This document shows positions 1 through 9,108 of a DNA stretch of 50,644 nucleotides, one piece after another; the first letter of the stretch is position 1; every line of letters starts with the position of its first letter. The stretch is from Akkermansiaceae bacterium (GTDB taxonomy: Bacteria > Verrucomicrobiota > Verrucomicrobiia > Verrucomicrobiales > Akkermansiaceae). Position numbers and translations under genes: made by a program. Under the pieces are notes generated by a model. The model searched no databases, was not told the DNA's origin, and saw only the letters and a program-made list of their open reading frames with translations. Location: contig JAQWSX010000011.1 of the NCBI GenBank assembly GCA_029242935.1, positions 1 to 50,644 on the forward strand, given 5' to 3'.

Positions 1-34
1 TAAAGAGTTCGTTGAATTTTTCGTCCCAAGTCAT
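1..34 (-). CDS. Start of an unidentified gene leaving the window (partial)
   Basis: An ATG on the minus strand at 34-32 opens a frame that runs off the left edge and reads MTWDEKFNELF. The residue pattern (W, E, F, LF) looks protein-like, and the gene would be divergent from the lipoprotein gene at 132. Only 11 codons are visible, no ribosome binding site is evident, and no family can be named. It could be a chance frame. Confidence 0.3.
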   Translation of the reverse strand, partial: MTWDEKFNELF

Positions 35-131
35 GGTGGGAGTTTTACAAGGAAGGCTGACTTGTCAATTGGCCAAGGGGAAAGAGTGGGTTGAGTTTGA
101 CTTGATCGGTCTATCGGGCACTCTCCGAGAC

Positions 132-455
132 ATGATTAAAATCGCGACTTTCGTTTTGGTCTCTCTCACAATTGTAGCTTGTGAAGATGTTAAGGATTCT
201 CCGGAGATGAAGAAGCTCGAAGATGAGCAGGCAGTGTTAAAATCGCTTGCAGATGAACTCAAGGAGTTGAGAGCTGAAATGGCCAAGATCAAGGTGGAAA
301 AGCTGGAGGTGCCGGTTGAGGACCTCCAAAAGCAGCTTAATGAAACAAAGGCTGCGGTTATCGCTCTTGAAGAGGAGTTGAAGATCCTCATTAAAAGGGA
401 AAAGGAAGCCAAGGAAAAGCTGGAGGCTTACCAAAAGAAATATCCTTTCGAGTAG
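132..455 (+). CDS. Small coiled-coil lipoprotein
   Basis: The frame encodes 107 residues. It begins with a short basic-hydrophobic signal (MIKIATFVLVSLTIVAC) ending in a lipobox-like IVAC at Cys17, so it is probably a lipid-anchored envelope protein. The rest is rich in Glu, Lys and Leu with heptad-like spacing (about residues 28-100), which predicts one long coiled coil. The frame is open back to position 12, but the ATG at 132 is chosen because it puts the signal peptide at the N-terminus. A rho-independent terminator follows directly. The length and coiled coil recall small Lpp-like or spacer lipoproteins, but I do not recognise a family, and the function is unknown. Confidence 0.65.
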   Translation: MIKIATFVLVSLTIVACEDVKDSPEMKKLEDEQAVLKSLADELKELRAEMAKIKVEKLEVPVEDLQKQLNETKAAVIALEEELKILIKREKEAKEKLEAYQKKYPFE

Positions 456-472
456 GATCTGGGGGGGTGACA

Positions 473-507
473 AAAAACCGCTTCAGCCGAAGACTGAAGC
501 GGTTTTT
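473..507. terminator. Bidirectional rho-independent terminator
   Basis: A perfect 14-bp stem (AAAAACCGCTTCAG at 473-486 with CTGAAGCGGTTTTT at 494-507) and a 7-nt loop lie between two convergent genes. A runs precede it and T runs follow it, so it can end transcription of the lipoprotein gene on the plus strand and of the TIM-barrel gene on the minus strand. Confidence 0.9.
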
Positions 508-526
508 GCTGGAAAAGGTTTCCTTT

Positions 527-1441
527 TTAAGCGTCGATTTTACGATAGGCAGCCATGAGAGCATCAAGACCTTCTTGGCCTTTCTTGCTGGCGCCGTGCT
601 CCATACCAATGACTCCGGTGAAGCCTTTCTTACGGAGGAATTTGGTCACTGCAACGTAGTCGAGTTTTCCAGTGCCCGGCTCTTTTCGGCCTGGTGAGGC
701 TCCGTATTGGACGTAGCTTACTTGGTCCCAAACTGCTTCGGCATTTTCCACGAGCTTGTCGCCATTGCCGATTTGCCCTTCATGGTAGAAATCTGCGAGT
801 AGTTTGCAGGAAGGTCGACCGACGAGCTTGCACAGGAGGTGGCCATCAGCGAATGAGCGAATGAGGGGCTCGCCGCCGCGGACATTATGGGAAAGAGGTT
901 CTTGGGCCATTATGATCCCGTGTTCCTCAACGAGGTCACAGCAAAGCTTCATATTGTCGACCGAGGCTTTGATTTGCTCTTCGCGGGTGATGGACTTGTC
1001 ACGAGCTCCAGGGATCATGGTCATGTTGGTTTGTCCTGTGATTTTAGCAACTTCGATACCTCGCTCAAGTTCTGCTTTGACCTTCTCCTTTTGTTCGTCG
1101 GTTGGCTTATTGAACATAGCGCCGGCTCCACCGGTAATGACGCAGACTCCAAGATCCATTTTTTTGTCTTTCATGAACTCGGCGATTTTTTCAATCGTTT
1201 CGTTCTTTTGGCCCTTTAGTCCATTGTCTTCCCAAGCCCGGAAGCCGAGATCATAAGCCAACTTGAGTTGATCGACATAGCTGAGCTTCTTGCCTTTGCC
1301 CCCGAAGAGGAGCCCGGGGTGAGGTGCGAATTTAGCTTTGAAGGGAGCGCCCTTCGCTGCTGCTTTTTGTGCCCAGGCCGATGAGCCAGTCATGGCAAAA
1401 ATCGAGGCACCGGTCATTTGAGTAAATTGACGTCTTTTCAT
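527..1441 (-). CDS. Tat-exported TIM-barrel sugar isomerase/epimerase (hydroxypyruvate isomerase-like)
   Basis: The protein has 304 residues. The N-terminus (MKRRQFTQM followed by a hydrophobic stretch and SSAWAQ) is a twin-arginine signal, so the protein is probably exported folded. The mature part fits the xylose isomerase-like TIM-barrel superfamily, hydroxypyruvate isomerase branch. Candidate metal-binding or catalytic glutamates sit in AQEPLSH and near the C-terminus in GMEHGAS, where this superfamily keeps its metal ligands. Such exported versions are common in Verrucomicrobiota and Planctomycetota and usually act on sugars, but the substrate cannot be read from the sequence. It lies 65 bp downstream of mrp and may be the last gene of the rpoN-mrp unit. 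It ends just before a bidirectional terminator. Confidence 0.8.
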   Translation of the reverse strand: MKRRQFTQMTGASIFAMTGSSAWAQKAAAKGAPFKAKFAPHPGLLFGGKGKKLSYVDQLKLAYDLGFRAWEDNGLKGQKNETIEKIAEFMKDKKMDLGVCVITGGAGAMFNKPTDEQKEKVKAELERGIEVAKITGQTNMTMIPGARDKSITREEQIKASVDNMKLCCDLVEEHGIIMAQEPLSHNVRGGEPLIRSFADGHLLCKLVGRPSCKLLADFYHEGQIGNGDKLVENAEAVWDQVSYVQYGASPGRKEPGTGKLDYVAVTKFLRKKGFTGVIGMEHGASKKGQEGLDALMAAYRKIDA

Positions 1442-1506
1442 AAGGTGAGAAAGGATTTAGCAGAACAAGCTCAGGTGTGCCAATAAAAGAACCCATTCTT
1501 TCGATC

Positions 1507-2550
1507 CTATGCGGAAACGTGGTCAAGAAGAGTCTTTGCTACGTTGTGGAAGGCTGCTGACGCCTTGGATTCGGATGGGCTTAAGAGGGCGGTTGGATCG
1601 CCTCCATCGCAGCGTTTGCCAATGATCGGCTCGAGGGGGATTTGGCCGAGGAGAGGAACCTTAATGCGATCGCATTCACGCTGGGCTCCACCTTCGCCGA
1701 AAAGGTGATAGCGCTTGCCGTGATCACATTCGAAATAGGACATATTCTCGATAAAACCCAAAATAGGCACATTGACCTTGGCGAACATCGAAGCGGCTTT
1801 GCGGGCGTCGATCATTGCTACTTCCTGGGGCGTTGTGACGATGATCGCACCATCGATTGAAACAGTTTGGACTAGGGTGAGTTGGATGTCACCAGTTCCA
1901 GGCGGTAGGTCGAGAACGAGGACATCAAGTTCGCCCCAAGCCACTTGCTGTAGAAATTGTTGAGTATAGCGGTTGGCCAGCGGGCCGCGAACAATCACGG
2001 GGGAGTTATCGCTAAGAAGGAATCCCATCGACATGAGTTTTAGACCATGGGCTTCAATCGGGATAATGCGATCCTGACTATCGGCCTGTGGTTGGTGATG
2101 GGGGACTCCTAACATTAGGGGGACTGAAGGGCCATAAAGGTCGCAATCCAATAGCCCAACTTTGAGACCCTGTTTCGAGAGGGCGATGGCGAGATTGCTG
2201 GAGACGGTGGACTTTCCAACGCCGCCTTTGCCGGAACCGATCGCGATAATTCGTTTGACTCCTGGGAGCGAGCTTGCGCCGGTGGAGGTTTCTCCAGTGG
2301 AAGTCGGATTTTGAACATCGATTTCAATGCGCACTTTTGCAGGGTCACCCATGAGTGGGTCGAGAATGGTGTGACAGTCTTCGAAGATTTTTTTGGGAAT
2401 TTTGGGATCCTGTGTCTGGATCTGTATTTTAACCACCGCAGTGTCATTTTCTATTTCACATGCTTTCACTAGGCCAAATGAAATGATGTCTCGTGAAAAG
2501 CCTGGATATTTAACGTTACCGAGGGCTTTGCTGATGTCTTCGCTCGTCAT
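1507..2550 (-). CDS. mrp: Mrp/ApbC-type P-loop ATPase, iron-sulfur cluster carrier
   Basis: The protein has 347 residues. An N-terminal MIP18/DUF59-like domain (about 1-80) is followed by an Mrp/NBP35 ATPase domain with the deviant Walker A GKGGVGKS (107-114), and the LDLPPGTGD and PQEVAMIDARKA motifs. The family binds and passes on Fe-S clusters in the cytoplasm. Most bacterial members have a CxxC pair after ENMSYF. Here only Cys275 is left (ECDHGKRY) and the segment is one residue shorter, so cluster binding at a dimer interface may differ from the classic form. The gene lies 31 bp downstream of rpoN on the same strand and is likely co-transcribed with it. The ATG at 2550 is the first start compatible with the DUF59 domain. 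Confidence 0.9.
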   Translation of the reverse strand: MTSEDISKALGNVKYPGFSRDIISFGLVKACEIENDTAVVKIQIQTQDPKIPKKIFEDCHTILDPLMGDPAKVRIEIDVQNPTSTGETSTGASSLPGVKRIIAIGSGKGGVGKSTVSSNLAIALSKQGLKVGLLDCDLYGPSVPLMLGVPHHQPQADSQDRIIPIEAHGLKLMSMGFLLSDNSPVIVRGPLANRYTQQFLQQVAWGELDVLVLDLPPGTGDIQLTLVQTVSIDGAIIVTTPQEVAMIDARKAASMFAKVNVPILGFIENMSYFECDHGKRYHLFGEGGAQRECDRIKVPLLGQIPLEPIIGKRCDGGDPTALLSPSESKASAAFHNVAKTLLDHVSA

Positions 2551-2581
2551 GTGACGAAGTTAGCGCGGGGTGCACGGACTG

Positions 2582-3988
2582 CTAGTATTTCTTGCGCAAG
2601 TATGATGGTAAAATGCCGAGTTGCTCGCGATACTTTGCGACGGTTCGGCGAGCCACTTTAATTCCCTGCTCATTGAGTAACTTCTCGAGCTTGGAATCAG
2701 AAAGAGGTTTGCCGCTGTCCTCGCTTGTGATGAGTTCTTGTAAAGCTTCCCGAACACCTTCATTGGAAACATCTTTTCCATCGGAAGTTTGGTAGCCAGT
2801 TGCGAAAAATTTACGCATCTCCATAAGCCCGTGTGGAGTGTCAATATACTTTCCGGCGACCGCCCGCGAAACCGTCGTTGGGTGAACGCCAATCACCTCC
2901 GCGATCTCATTCATGGTCATAGGCTTGAGGTGGCGGGCGCCTTTTTCGAGAAAGGGTTGTTGGCGGTCGACGATCTCACGGGCAATCGCGAGTATTGTTT
3001 CCTGCCTCTGGTCAATTGCGCGAATGACGGCACGACCGTCTCGAATTTGATTGCGGAGGTAGTTCCGGGTTTTGCGATCGTCGCCCGAGCCCGAGAGGAG
3101 GTCTTTGTATTCGTCGTTTATTCGTAGTCGCGGGAGATAGCTACCGGTCAGGCTTGGTGCCCATTTGTCATGCTCTCCCGGTTTGATCTCCACGTCCGGT
3201 TGAATGTAGGGGTTCCCGTTATTTTGGAACCGTGATCCGGGAGATGGATCAAGCGTGCGAATATGGTCGATAGCCCCAATGACTGTATCGAGAGAAAGGT
3301 GAAGCCTTTTTGCCAGCTGGGGGAAGTGATTGCGGGCAACTTCATCAAGGTGTTCATCAACAATTTCAGCTTCAAGTCCGGCTCCAAGACCTAGGTGATC
3401 GAGCTGCAGAAGGAGGCATTCTCGTAAGTCAGTGGCGCCAACTCCCGGCGGGTCAAAATCTTGGATAGTGGCAAGAGCGTCCTCAAGTCGTTCGAGCGAG
3501 ATTTGAAGCCTGATCGCCAAATCTTGGAGAGATGCATCGAGATAACCGTGGTCCGTGAGATTTCCAACAATGATTTTTGCATCCCCTTGACGTTCTTCTG
3601 TGAGTCCGCTTTCTCGAATCTGCACGGTCAGATGCTCTTGTAGAGTCAGGGGGGAGATGAGCGAGTTATAAAAATGTTCGCGGGCTTCAATAGCATCTTG
3701 TCCCATGCCTTGGTTTCGACGCTCCATGATGGCAAGATCACGCAAGTCGTCGTCGTAACTTTGCTGCCAATCGTCGTAGTTATCGGGGTTCTCGATCTCT
3801 GAGTCTGTGATCTCGTCGAGCGATTCATGCTCCGTGACGTCTTCAAGGACAGGATTAGCTTCCATAGCTTGACGCAATAACTGGCCCAATTCTAGGGTAT
3901 TCGCCTGCAGGATCTCCAAGCTTTGCCGCATTTGTGGGGCAAAGTTTTGTTGCTGGGATAGCGACTGGTGGAGTGAAGCCTCTGCCAT
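2582..3988 (-). CDS. rpoN: RNA polymerase sigma-54 factor
   Basis: The protein has 468 residues. The Gln/Leu-rich N-terminal activator-interacting region (HQSLSQQQNFAPQMRQSLEI) is followed by an acidic linker, the core-binding domain and the C-terminal DNA-binding region ending with the RpoN box ARRTVAKYR. The helix-turn-helix segment (NEIAEVIGVHPTTVSRAVAG) precedes it. Sigma-54 recognises -24/-12 promoters and needs AAA+ enhancer-binding activators, none of which is encoded in this window. The start is set at the ATG (MAEASLHQ); a TTG four codons upstream is possible but less likely. A sigma-54-type promoter lies in this window upstream of the glutamine synthetase gene. The gene is divergent from the uridylyltransferase gene, with about 130 bp between them. 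Confidence 0.96.
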   Translation of the reverse strand: MAEASLHQSLSQQQNFAPQMRQSLEILQANTLELGQLLRQAMEANPVLEDVTEHESLDEITDSEIENPDNYDDWQQSYDDDLRDLAIMERRNQGMGQDAIEAREHFYNSLISPLTLQEHLTVQIRESGLTEERQGDAKIIVGNLTDHGYLDASLQDLAIRLQISLERLEDALATIQDFDPPGVGATDLRECLLLQLDHLGLGAGLEAEIVDEHLDEVARNHFPQLAKRLHLSLDTVIGAIDHIRTLDPSPGSRFQNNGNPYIQPDVEIKPGEHDKWAPSLTGSYLPRLRINDEYKDLLSGSGDDRKTRNYLRNQIRDGRAVIRAIDQRQETILAIAREIVDRQQPFLEKGARHLKPMTMNEIAEVIGVHPTTVSRAVAGKYIDTPHGLMEMRKFFATGYQTSDGKDVSNEGVREALQELITSEDSGKPLSDSKLEKLLNEQGIKVARRTVAKYREQLGILPSYLRKKY

Positions 3989-4116
3989 GAGTGTGCCCAA
4001 GAATTACCCGGAATTTGGCAGTAGTAAAGATACAAGCAGTATTTATGCCATATTACATACATTTATCGCTTTTACGATCCTTCGGATTCTGCGAATAAAA
4101 GCCTCGTAAGTAGCCT

Positions 4117-5508
4117 ATGAGTCAAGCTGAAGATCGAATTCGCCAGAAAATGGAGGGAAATGGAGTGATGCACTCTGCGATTTTAGCCTTTGTTCGGGCC
4201 TACCAGCTCATTGCCAGCGGTCGCTCGGGTTTGATACCCGAAAGTAAAATTACTCCGGCCCAATCGGTGTTGCATTATGGAGAATTGGATTGCTCGGATG
4301 CTTTTGATCCTAGGTTACTAGAGAAGACTGTAGTGATCAAATTGAACGGTGGCTTGGGGACTAGTATGGGGCTTGAGAAGGTGAAGAGTCTTTTGGAAGT
4401 GCGTCCCGGAGTCGCATTTCTCGACTTGATGGCACGCCAGATTCTATCGCTTCGTGCCGAGACGGGTGGTCAGGTGAGATTCCTGCTAATGAATAGTAAA
4501 TCCAGTAGTGATGACACCCAGAGTTATCTGAGTGAAGCGGTGCCGGAGATTGGTGATCCGTCTGAACTGGAGATTCTGCAAAATTGGGCTCCCAAATTGG
4601 TTCGTGAAACTCTTGAGCCGGTCAGTTATCCGGATAATCCAGAATTGGAATGGTGTCCGCCGGGGCATGCAGATGTTTATCCAACTTTGGAAGGAAGCGG
4701 CTGGTTGGATCGGCTTTTAGCTGATGGGGTAAAATATGCCTTTATTTCAAACAGCGATAATTTAGGGGCTGTTCTCGACCCGACTTTGCTATCCTATTTT
4801 GCGAAGGGAGATGTTCCTTTTTTGATGGAGGTAACCCGACGGACTGAGGCTGACAAAAAGGGAGGTCATCTGGCGACTCGCAAGGGAGACGGGCGCTTGA
4901 TTTTACGCGAGGTTGCTCAGTGCCCAAATGCCGACCTAACCAGTTTCCAGGATGTCGAGCGTCACCAGTTTTTTAACACCAATAACATTTGGGTGAATCT
5001 CGAAAAATTGAAGGCAGTCATGTCTGTCACTGGAGGAGTTCTAGAATTGCCGGTCATTCGAAATGCTAAAACGGTGGATCCACGCGATTCCTCGAGTGCG
5101 GCGATCTTTCAGCTGGAGCAGGCGATGGGGTCAGCCATCGAATGTTTCGACGGAGCGGCCGCTGTAAATGTGCCGCGTTCCCGCTTCGCTCCGGTAAAAG
5201 GAACAAGCGATCTTTTTGCTCTGCGGTCTGATGCCTATCAAATTGGTGAAAACGGGCGGGTTCAGTTGGCCGATTCTCGTGACGGTAAACCGCCAGTGGT
5301 GAACTTCTCGTCGGACTATAAGTTAGTGGACGCCTTAGAGGGTCTCGGCCGGCCATCGTTGGTGGAAGCCGATGTTCTTGAGATTTCGGGTCCCGTGAAA
5401 TTTGCGGAAGGGGTTGTAATTAGAGGAAAAGTGACAATTTCAAATGATTCGAGCGAAGTGAAAATAATTGCTCCCGGAGTCTATTCGGATCAAATGCTAT
5501 CACTTTAG
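4117..5508 (+). CDS. UTP--glucose-1-phosphate uridylyltransferase (UDPGP family)
   Basis: The protein has 463 residues and is of the eukaryote-like UDPGP (PF01704) type, unrelated in sequence to bacterial GalU. The nucleotide-binding signature LNGGLGTSMGLEKVKS lies at about 76-91, followed by the family's SNSDNLGA and NTNNIWV motifs. It should make UDP-glucose from UTP and glucose-1-phosphate in the cytoplasm for glycan or polysaccharide synthesis. The C-terminal segment (about 400-463) has the repeated GxV pattern of a short left-handed beta-helix, as in family members. A small HAD phosphatase follows 58 bp downstream, which fits sugar-phosphate metabolism. Confidence 0.9.
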   Translation: MSQAEDRIRQKMEGNGVMHSAILAFVRAYQLIASGRSGLIPESKITPAQSVLHYGELDCSDAFDPRLLEKTVVIKLNGGLGTSMGLEKVKSLLEVRPGVAFLDLMARQILSLRAETGGQVRFLLMNSKSSSDDTQSYLSEAVPEIGDPSELEILQNWAPKLVRETLEPVSYPDNPELEWCPPGHADVYPTLEGSGWLDRLLADGVKYAFISNSDNLGAVLDPTLLSYFAKGDVPFLMEVTRRTEADKKGGHLATRKGDGRLILREVAQCPNADLTSFQDVERHQFFNTNNIWVNLEKLKAVMSVTGGVLELPVIRNAKTVDPRDSSSAAIFQLEQAMGSAIECFDGAAAVNVPRSRFAPVKGTSDLFALRSDAYQIGENGRVQLADSRDGKPPVVNFSSDYKLVDALEGLGRPSLVEADVLEISGPVKFAEGVVIRGKVTISNDSSEVKIIAPGVYSDQMLSL

Positions 5509-5566
5509 TCACAGGTGCGATTGTTGCTTGTCAGTCGTGTAACTTTACTTCATCTCGCTCCCGTCG

Positions 5567-6175
5567 ATGACTCAAATTGAATTGAAAGTTCCCAAGTTAG
5601 AATACAAGGCCCTCATTTTTGATCTTGATGGAACATTAGTGGATTCGATGCCGGCGCATTTCAAAGCTTGGTGCAAAGCGCTTGAAGACCAAGGGCAGCC
5701 TGGAGTCTTTCCGGAGGACGTGTTTTATGCAATGGGCGGGCGTCCGACTAGAGATATCGTTAAAGTTATCAATGGCGAACAGGGCCTTCATCTTGATGCT
5801 GATCAGGTGGCGTCTTCCAAGAAACGTCATTATCTTAAGAGCTTATCCCTGATTGAAATGATCCCGGCAGTCGCGAAGATTGCAGAAGAAAACCGGGGCA
5901 GAGTTCCCATGGCAGTGGCGAGCGGAAGTTCCCGGGAAGTTGTTGAAAAAACACTCCAGACTCTCGGGGTTTCCGATTGGTTTGATGAGGTTGTTTCTAG
6001 TAATGAAGTTGCTAACGGAAAGCCAGCTCCCGATGTTTTTCTGGAGGCTGCTTCACGAATCGGGGTTGATCCCAAGGACTGTGTCGTATTTGAGGACGCT
6101 CGATCTGGAATTATTGCAGCACGTGCAGCTGGAATGGAGGTCGTCGCGGTTCCGACACATCTGAACCTCGACTGA
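5567..6175 (+). CDS. HAD-superfamily phosphatase (beta-phosphoglucomutase/YqaB-like)
   Basis: The protein has 202 residues. HAD motif I is FDLDGTLVDS (nucleophile Asp19, acid/base Asp21), motif II is the AVASGSSRE region, Lys in ANGKPAPDVF is motif III, and EDARSGI is motif IV. The alpha-helical cap lies between motifs I and II, as in subfamily IA. Members hydrolyse or isomerise sugar phosphates; the exact substrate is not clear. Its position between the UDP-glucose enzyme and a helicase gene, with a 16-bp gap to the latter, suggests one transcript. Length is normal for the YqaB group. Confidence 0.85.
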   Translation: MTQIELKVPKLEYKALIFDLDGTLVDSMPAHFKAWCKALEDQGQPGVFPEDVFYAMGGRPTRDIVKVINGEQGLHLDADQVASSKKRHYLKSLSLIEMIPAVAKIAEENRGRVPMAVASGSSREVVEKTLQTLGVSDWFDEVVSSNEVANGKPAPDVFLEAASRIGVDPKDCVVFEDARSGIIAARAAGMEVVAVPTHLNLD

Positions 6176-6191
6176 GCATTGGCTTAATGTT

Positions 6192-9101
6192 ATGAGCCAT
6201 CTTGAGTTGACCCGTGACCTTCTGATGGATGCGGGCGGGCACGTCGAGATGAAGAAAGCCCGTGCGATTCATCGTCAGGGTGGAGTTAATTCAGCTCAAT
6301 ATCAGGGCGGAGTTCTCTCTGGAGAAACCCGGGTTGGTGGGAGAATGAACAAGGTGAGCATGGAGATTATTTCGAGGACTCACATGGAAAACCACTGCAC
6401 CTGTATGATGGTGCGTCGCGATGGCCGCGTTTGTGCGCATATTATGGCGATCGGTTTGGAGGTTATTGATCCTCATCAGAGAGTCGTCGAGGTATTGGAT
6501 GCCCCGGTCGAGGATCGTTGGCCAAAATTGTCGGACGAAGGTAGGCCACTTTCTCTGCAAGTCATGCTTCCTCTGAAGGTGGAAACCTCCTGGCAGCGTG
6601 GACAACTCATGACGGGGTTTGGCGCGGTTCTTGATGGTGAAGAAAGTTTGTTAAGCGCCTTGCCAGAAGGTCCCTTTTATATCGAGGGGCATGACGAGGA
6701 GCTCTGGCGGGTGCTCCGCGAATTGTTTCCGGGCGAAGCTCCGGGTATTGTGAATCTTGCTCAAGGGAGTTTCGGGCAGCTTCTAGAAAGTTTGGTGGGG
6801 CATCCGCAGGTGTTCTTTGGAAAGAAATCATTGGCTTCGATTCAAGCAAAAGCCTTGCGCCGGAAGCTAAATTTGAAAGGCGAACGAATCTTCGTGGAAC
6901 CTGGGAATCTCGGGCTATGGGAACTGTCTGAATCCAAATTTAAACCAATTGCCCCGGGGCTTCCGATACGCTTGTATCCATTGCTCATACAAGGGATGCG
7001 GGTCAGTGCGGCGGAGGCCCGCTACACGCTGGCTGAGCTAGAACAATGGTTCGAAGTTCCCGATGGTTTGTGGGAGACTTTGCCTGAGGAAGGAACGCCT
7101 CATGTTACGATCGTTCTTGAAGGGTCGTTGCGGCATTTGGAGGCTCGGCTGGAATTTCGTTATAACGGTACAAAAAGCTCTTGCGAAAACGGTGAGCCGC
7201 AATTGGTGGGGGATTTTTTTACAAGTTTAACCAAGGAACAGACTGTTATCGACTTCTTTTCGGCGTGGGGTTTTGAAGGGCCTGCGAAAGGTGGGAGGAT
7301 GGCGCTACGAGATCGTGAGGAGATTCTTAAGTTTCATGCTTTTGCAGAATTACCCACACAATGGATAGTGGAAAAAGGCGAGCGGTTCCACGCTGCCGCG
7401 AAGCAAGTGGTCGCTGTCCGTCCTGATTGGGAGTGGCAAGATAGTGGTCGCGACTGGTTTTCGGTAGAGGCAAAATATCAAGTTGAGGGTGAGGAACTTC
7501 CTTCGGGGCAGGTGCAGCGAATGCTTCGGATGGGAAGCGCCGAGCATGCTTTTGGAAAGGGGAAGATTGCGGTCATTGATTCCGCCTTCATCGAGGAGGT
7601 TAATGAGACTCTCACTGACTCGGAAGCCCTTCAAAATTCGCCCGGAATTTTTGAGGTGAATTCGAAGCAAGCAGCCTTCCTTAAAACGAGTGCCCGTGAT
7701 TTTGGGATGACAATTAAAGAGGATCCGGAAATCGATCTAGATCTGCCCGATTATCTACGACCTTATCAGGAGACCGGGGTCAAGTGGATGTATCGACTCA
7801 GTGAGTTGGAAATGGGCGGGATTTTGGCTGATGATATGGGTCTCGGTAAAACTCTCCAGACGCTTACCTTTATTGCGGAAAGAGGAGGTTCGGGGTTAGT
7901 AGTTTGTCCGTCCTCTCTCGTCTCGAATTGGGCCGCTGAGTGTAAGAAGTGGGTTCCTGAGTTGACGATTGCGCTCCATGTGGGTGGAAGCCGAGGCGCG
8001 ATTCCAGAGGTGGATGTCGTGATTACGAGTTATGCAATTCTTCGAATCGATAGTGAGAAATTTCAAGCTTTCGAATTCGAAATCGCAATTCTGGACGAGG
8101 CCCAGAAAATCAAAAACCCAGAGGCTCAAATTTCAAAGGCGGCACATCGCTTGAATGCGAAGCATCGATTTGCGCTCTCCGGAACTCCGGTCGAAAATTC
8201 ATTGCAGGATCTTTGGTCCATTATGGAGTTTGCGCTTCCAGGTTATCTAGGGCCAAGGAAGCCATTTCTTGACCGGTTCGAAAAGCCGCTGCGGAAAGGG
8301 GGTGCCCCGTCTCTGGCTCGCCGTCTCGCTCGAAAGCTAAAGCCTGTGGTGCTTCGTCGTTTAAAAAAAGATGTTGCGCAGGATCTGCCAGATCGAATTG
8401 AGCAAGTGCGCTACTGTGAACTCGCTCCGCAGCAGCAAACGATCTATCGCCAGCTTTTGCAGGAGAGTCGTGCGCAAGTTGAAGCTGCTGCTGATGGTCG
8501 CAAGCGAATGGTGGCGCTAACTGCCTTGCTGCGACTTCGACAGGCCTGTTGTGACTTGCGACTTTTGCCCGGACTTAAGGTTGAGGATAAAGATGCTGGC
8601 GTGAAACTTGAGGAACTTGAGGGACTTCTCACTGAAGCGATTGCAGGAGGGCATCGGGTTTTGGTCTTCAGTCAATTTGTGCAACTTCTTCAAGGTGTCG
8701 TTCCTATTCTCCTCAGCAACCAGTGGGATTATTGTTATCTTGATGGCTCCACTAAGAGGCGTGGTGAAGTGGTAGAACGATTCCAGGAAGGAAAAGCTCC
8801 GGTCTTTTTAATTTCGCTGAAAGCTGGTGGAGTTGGCTTGAATCTCACCGCAGCTGATACCGTGATTCACCTCGACCCGTGGTGGAACCCGGCAGTTGAA
8901 GCGCAAGCCACTGACCGGGCTCATCGGATTGGCCAAAAGAGTGTTGTGACCAGCTACAAATTAATCACTAGAGGCACAGTCGAGGAAAAGATCCTGGCGC
9001 TTCAAGAGGAGAAAAAAAAGATGATGGAAGCAGTTCTCGATGGAGAATCTGCTCTCGTTCCGGGGCTCGAGAAAGAAGAACTGCTAGATCTCTTCTCCTA
9101 G
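6192..9101 (+). CDS. SNF2-family DEAD/DEAH helicase with N-terminal SWIM zinc finger
   Basis: The protein has 969 residues. A SWIM finger (CTC at 69-71, then CAH at 81-83: CxCx9CxH) lies at the N-terminus, followed by about 440 residues of bacterial SNF2-associated sequence. The ATPase core has Walker A DDMGLGKTLQ (near 546), Walker B LDEAQKIKN (near 635), motif III SGTPVEN, and helicase C motifs FSQFVQLL, GGVGLNLT and DRAHRIGQ. SNF2 proteins translocate on double-stranded DNA. The role of this SWIM-SNF2 group is not well defined in bacteria. The stop codon is 7 bp from the stop of the convergent ispH gene. The ATG at 6192 is preferred; the upstream ATG at 6187 is followed at once by a stop. 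Confidence 0.93.
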   Translation: MSHLELTRDLLMDAGGHVEMKKARAIHRQGGVNSAQYQGGVLSGETRVGGRMNKVSMEIISRTHMENHCTCMMVRRDGRVCAHIMAIGLEVIDPHQRVVEVLDAPVEDRWPKLSDEGRPLSLQVMLPLKVETSWQRGQLMTGFGAVLDGEESLLSALPEGPFYIEGHDEELWRVLRELFPGEAPGIVNLAQGSFGQLLESLVGHPQVFFGKKSLASIQAKALRRKLNLKGERIFVEPGNLGLWELSESKFKPIAPGLPIRLYPLLIQGMRVSAAEARYTLAELEQWFEVPDGLWETLPEEGTPHVTIVLEGSLRHLEARLEFRYNGTKSSCENGEPQLVGDFFTSLTKEQTVIDFFSAWGFEGPAKGGRMALRDREEILKFHAFAELPTQWIVEKGERFHAAAKQVVAVRPDWEWQDSGRDWFSVEAKYQVEGEELPSGQVQRMLRMGSAEHAFGKGKIAVIDSAFIEEVNETLTDSEALQNSPGIFEVNSKQAAFLKTSARDFGMTIKEDPEIDLDLPDYLRPYQETGVKWMYRLSELEMGGILADDMGLGKTLQTLTFIAERGGSGLVVCPSSLVSNWAAECKKWVPELTIALHVGGSRGAIPEVDVVITSYAILRIDSEKFQAFEFEIAILDEAQKIKNPEAQISKAAHRLNAKHRFALSGTPVENSLQDLWSIMEFALPGYLGPRKPFLDRFEKPLRKGGAPSLARRLARKLKPVVLRRLKKDVAQDLPDRIEQVRYCELAPQQQTIYRQLLQESRAQVEAAADGRKRMVALTALLRLRQACCDLRLLPGLKVEDKDAGVKLEELEGLLTEAIAGGHRVLVFSQFVQLLQGVVPILLSNQWDYCYLDGSTKRRGEVVERFQEGKAPVFLISLKAGGVGLNLTAADTVIHLDPWWNPAVEAQATDRAHRIGQKSVVTSYKLITRGTVEEKILALQEEKKKMMEAVLDGESALVPGLEKEELLDLFS

Positions 9102-9108
9102 GCCAAAG

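Noticed and set aside
1460-1490. Sigma-54-like GTGCCA on the minus strand upstream of the TIM-barrel gene
   Set aside because: The GG-to-GC distance is one base short of the strict spacing, so it is unlikely to be a sigma-54 promoter.
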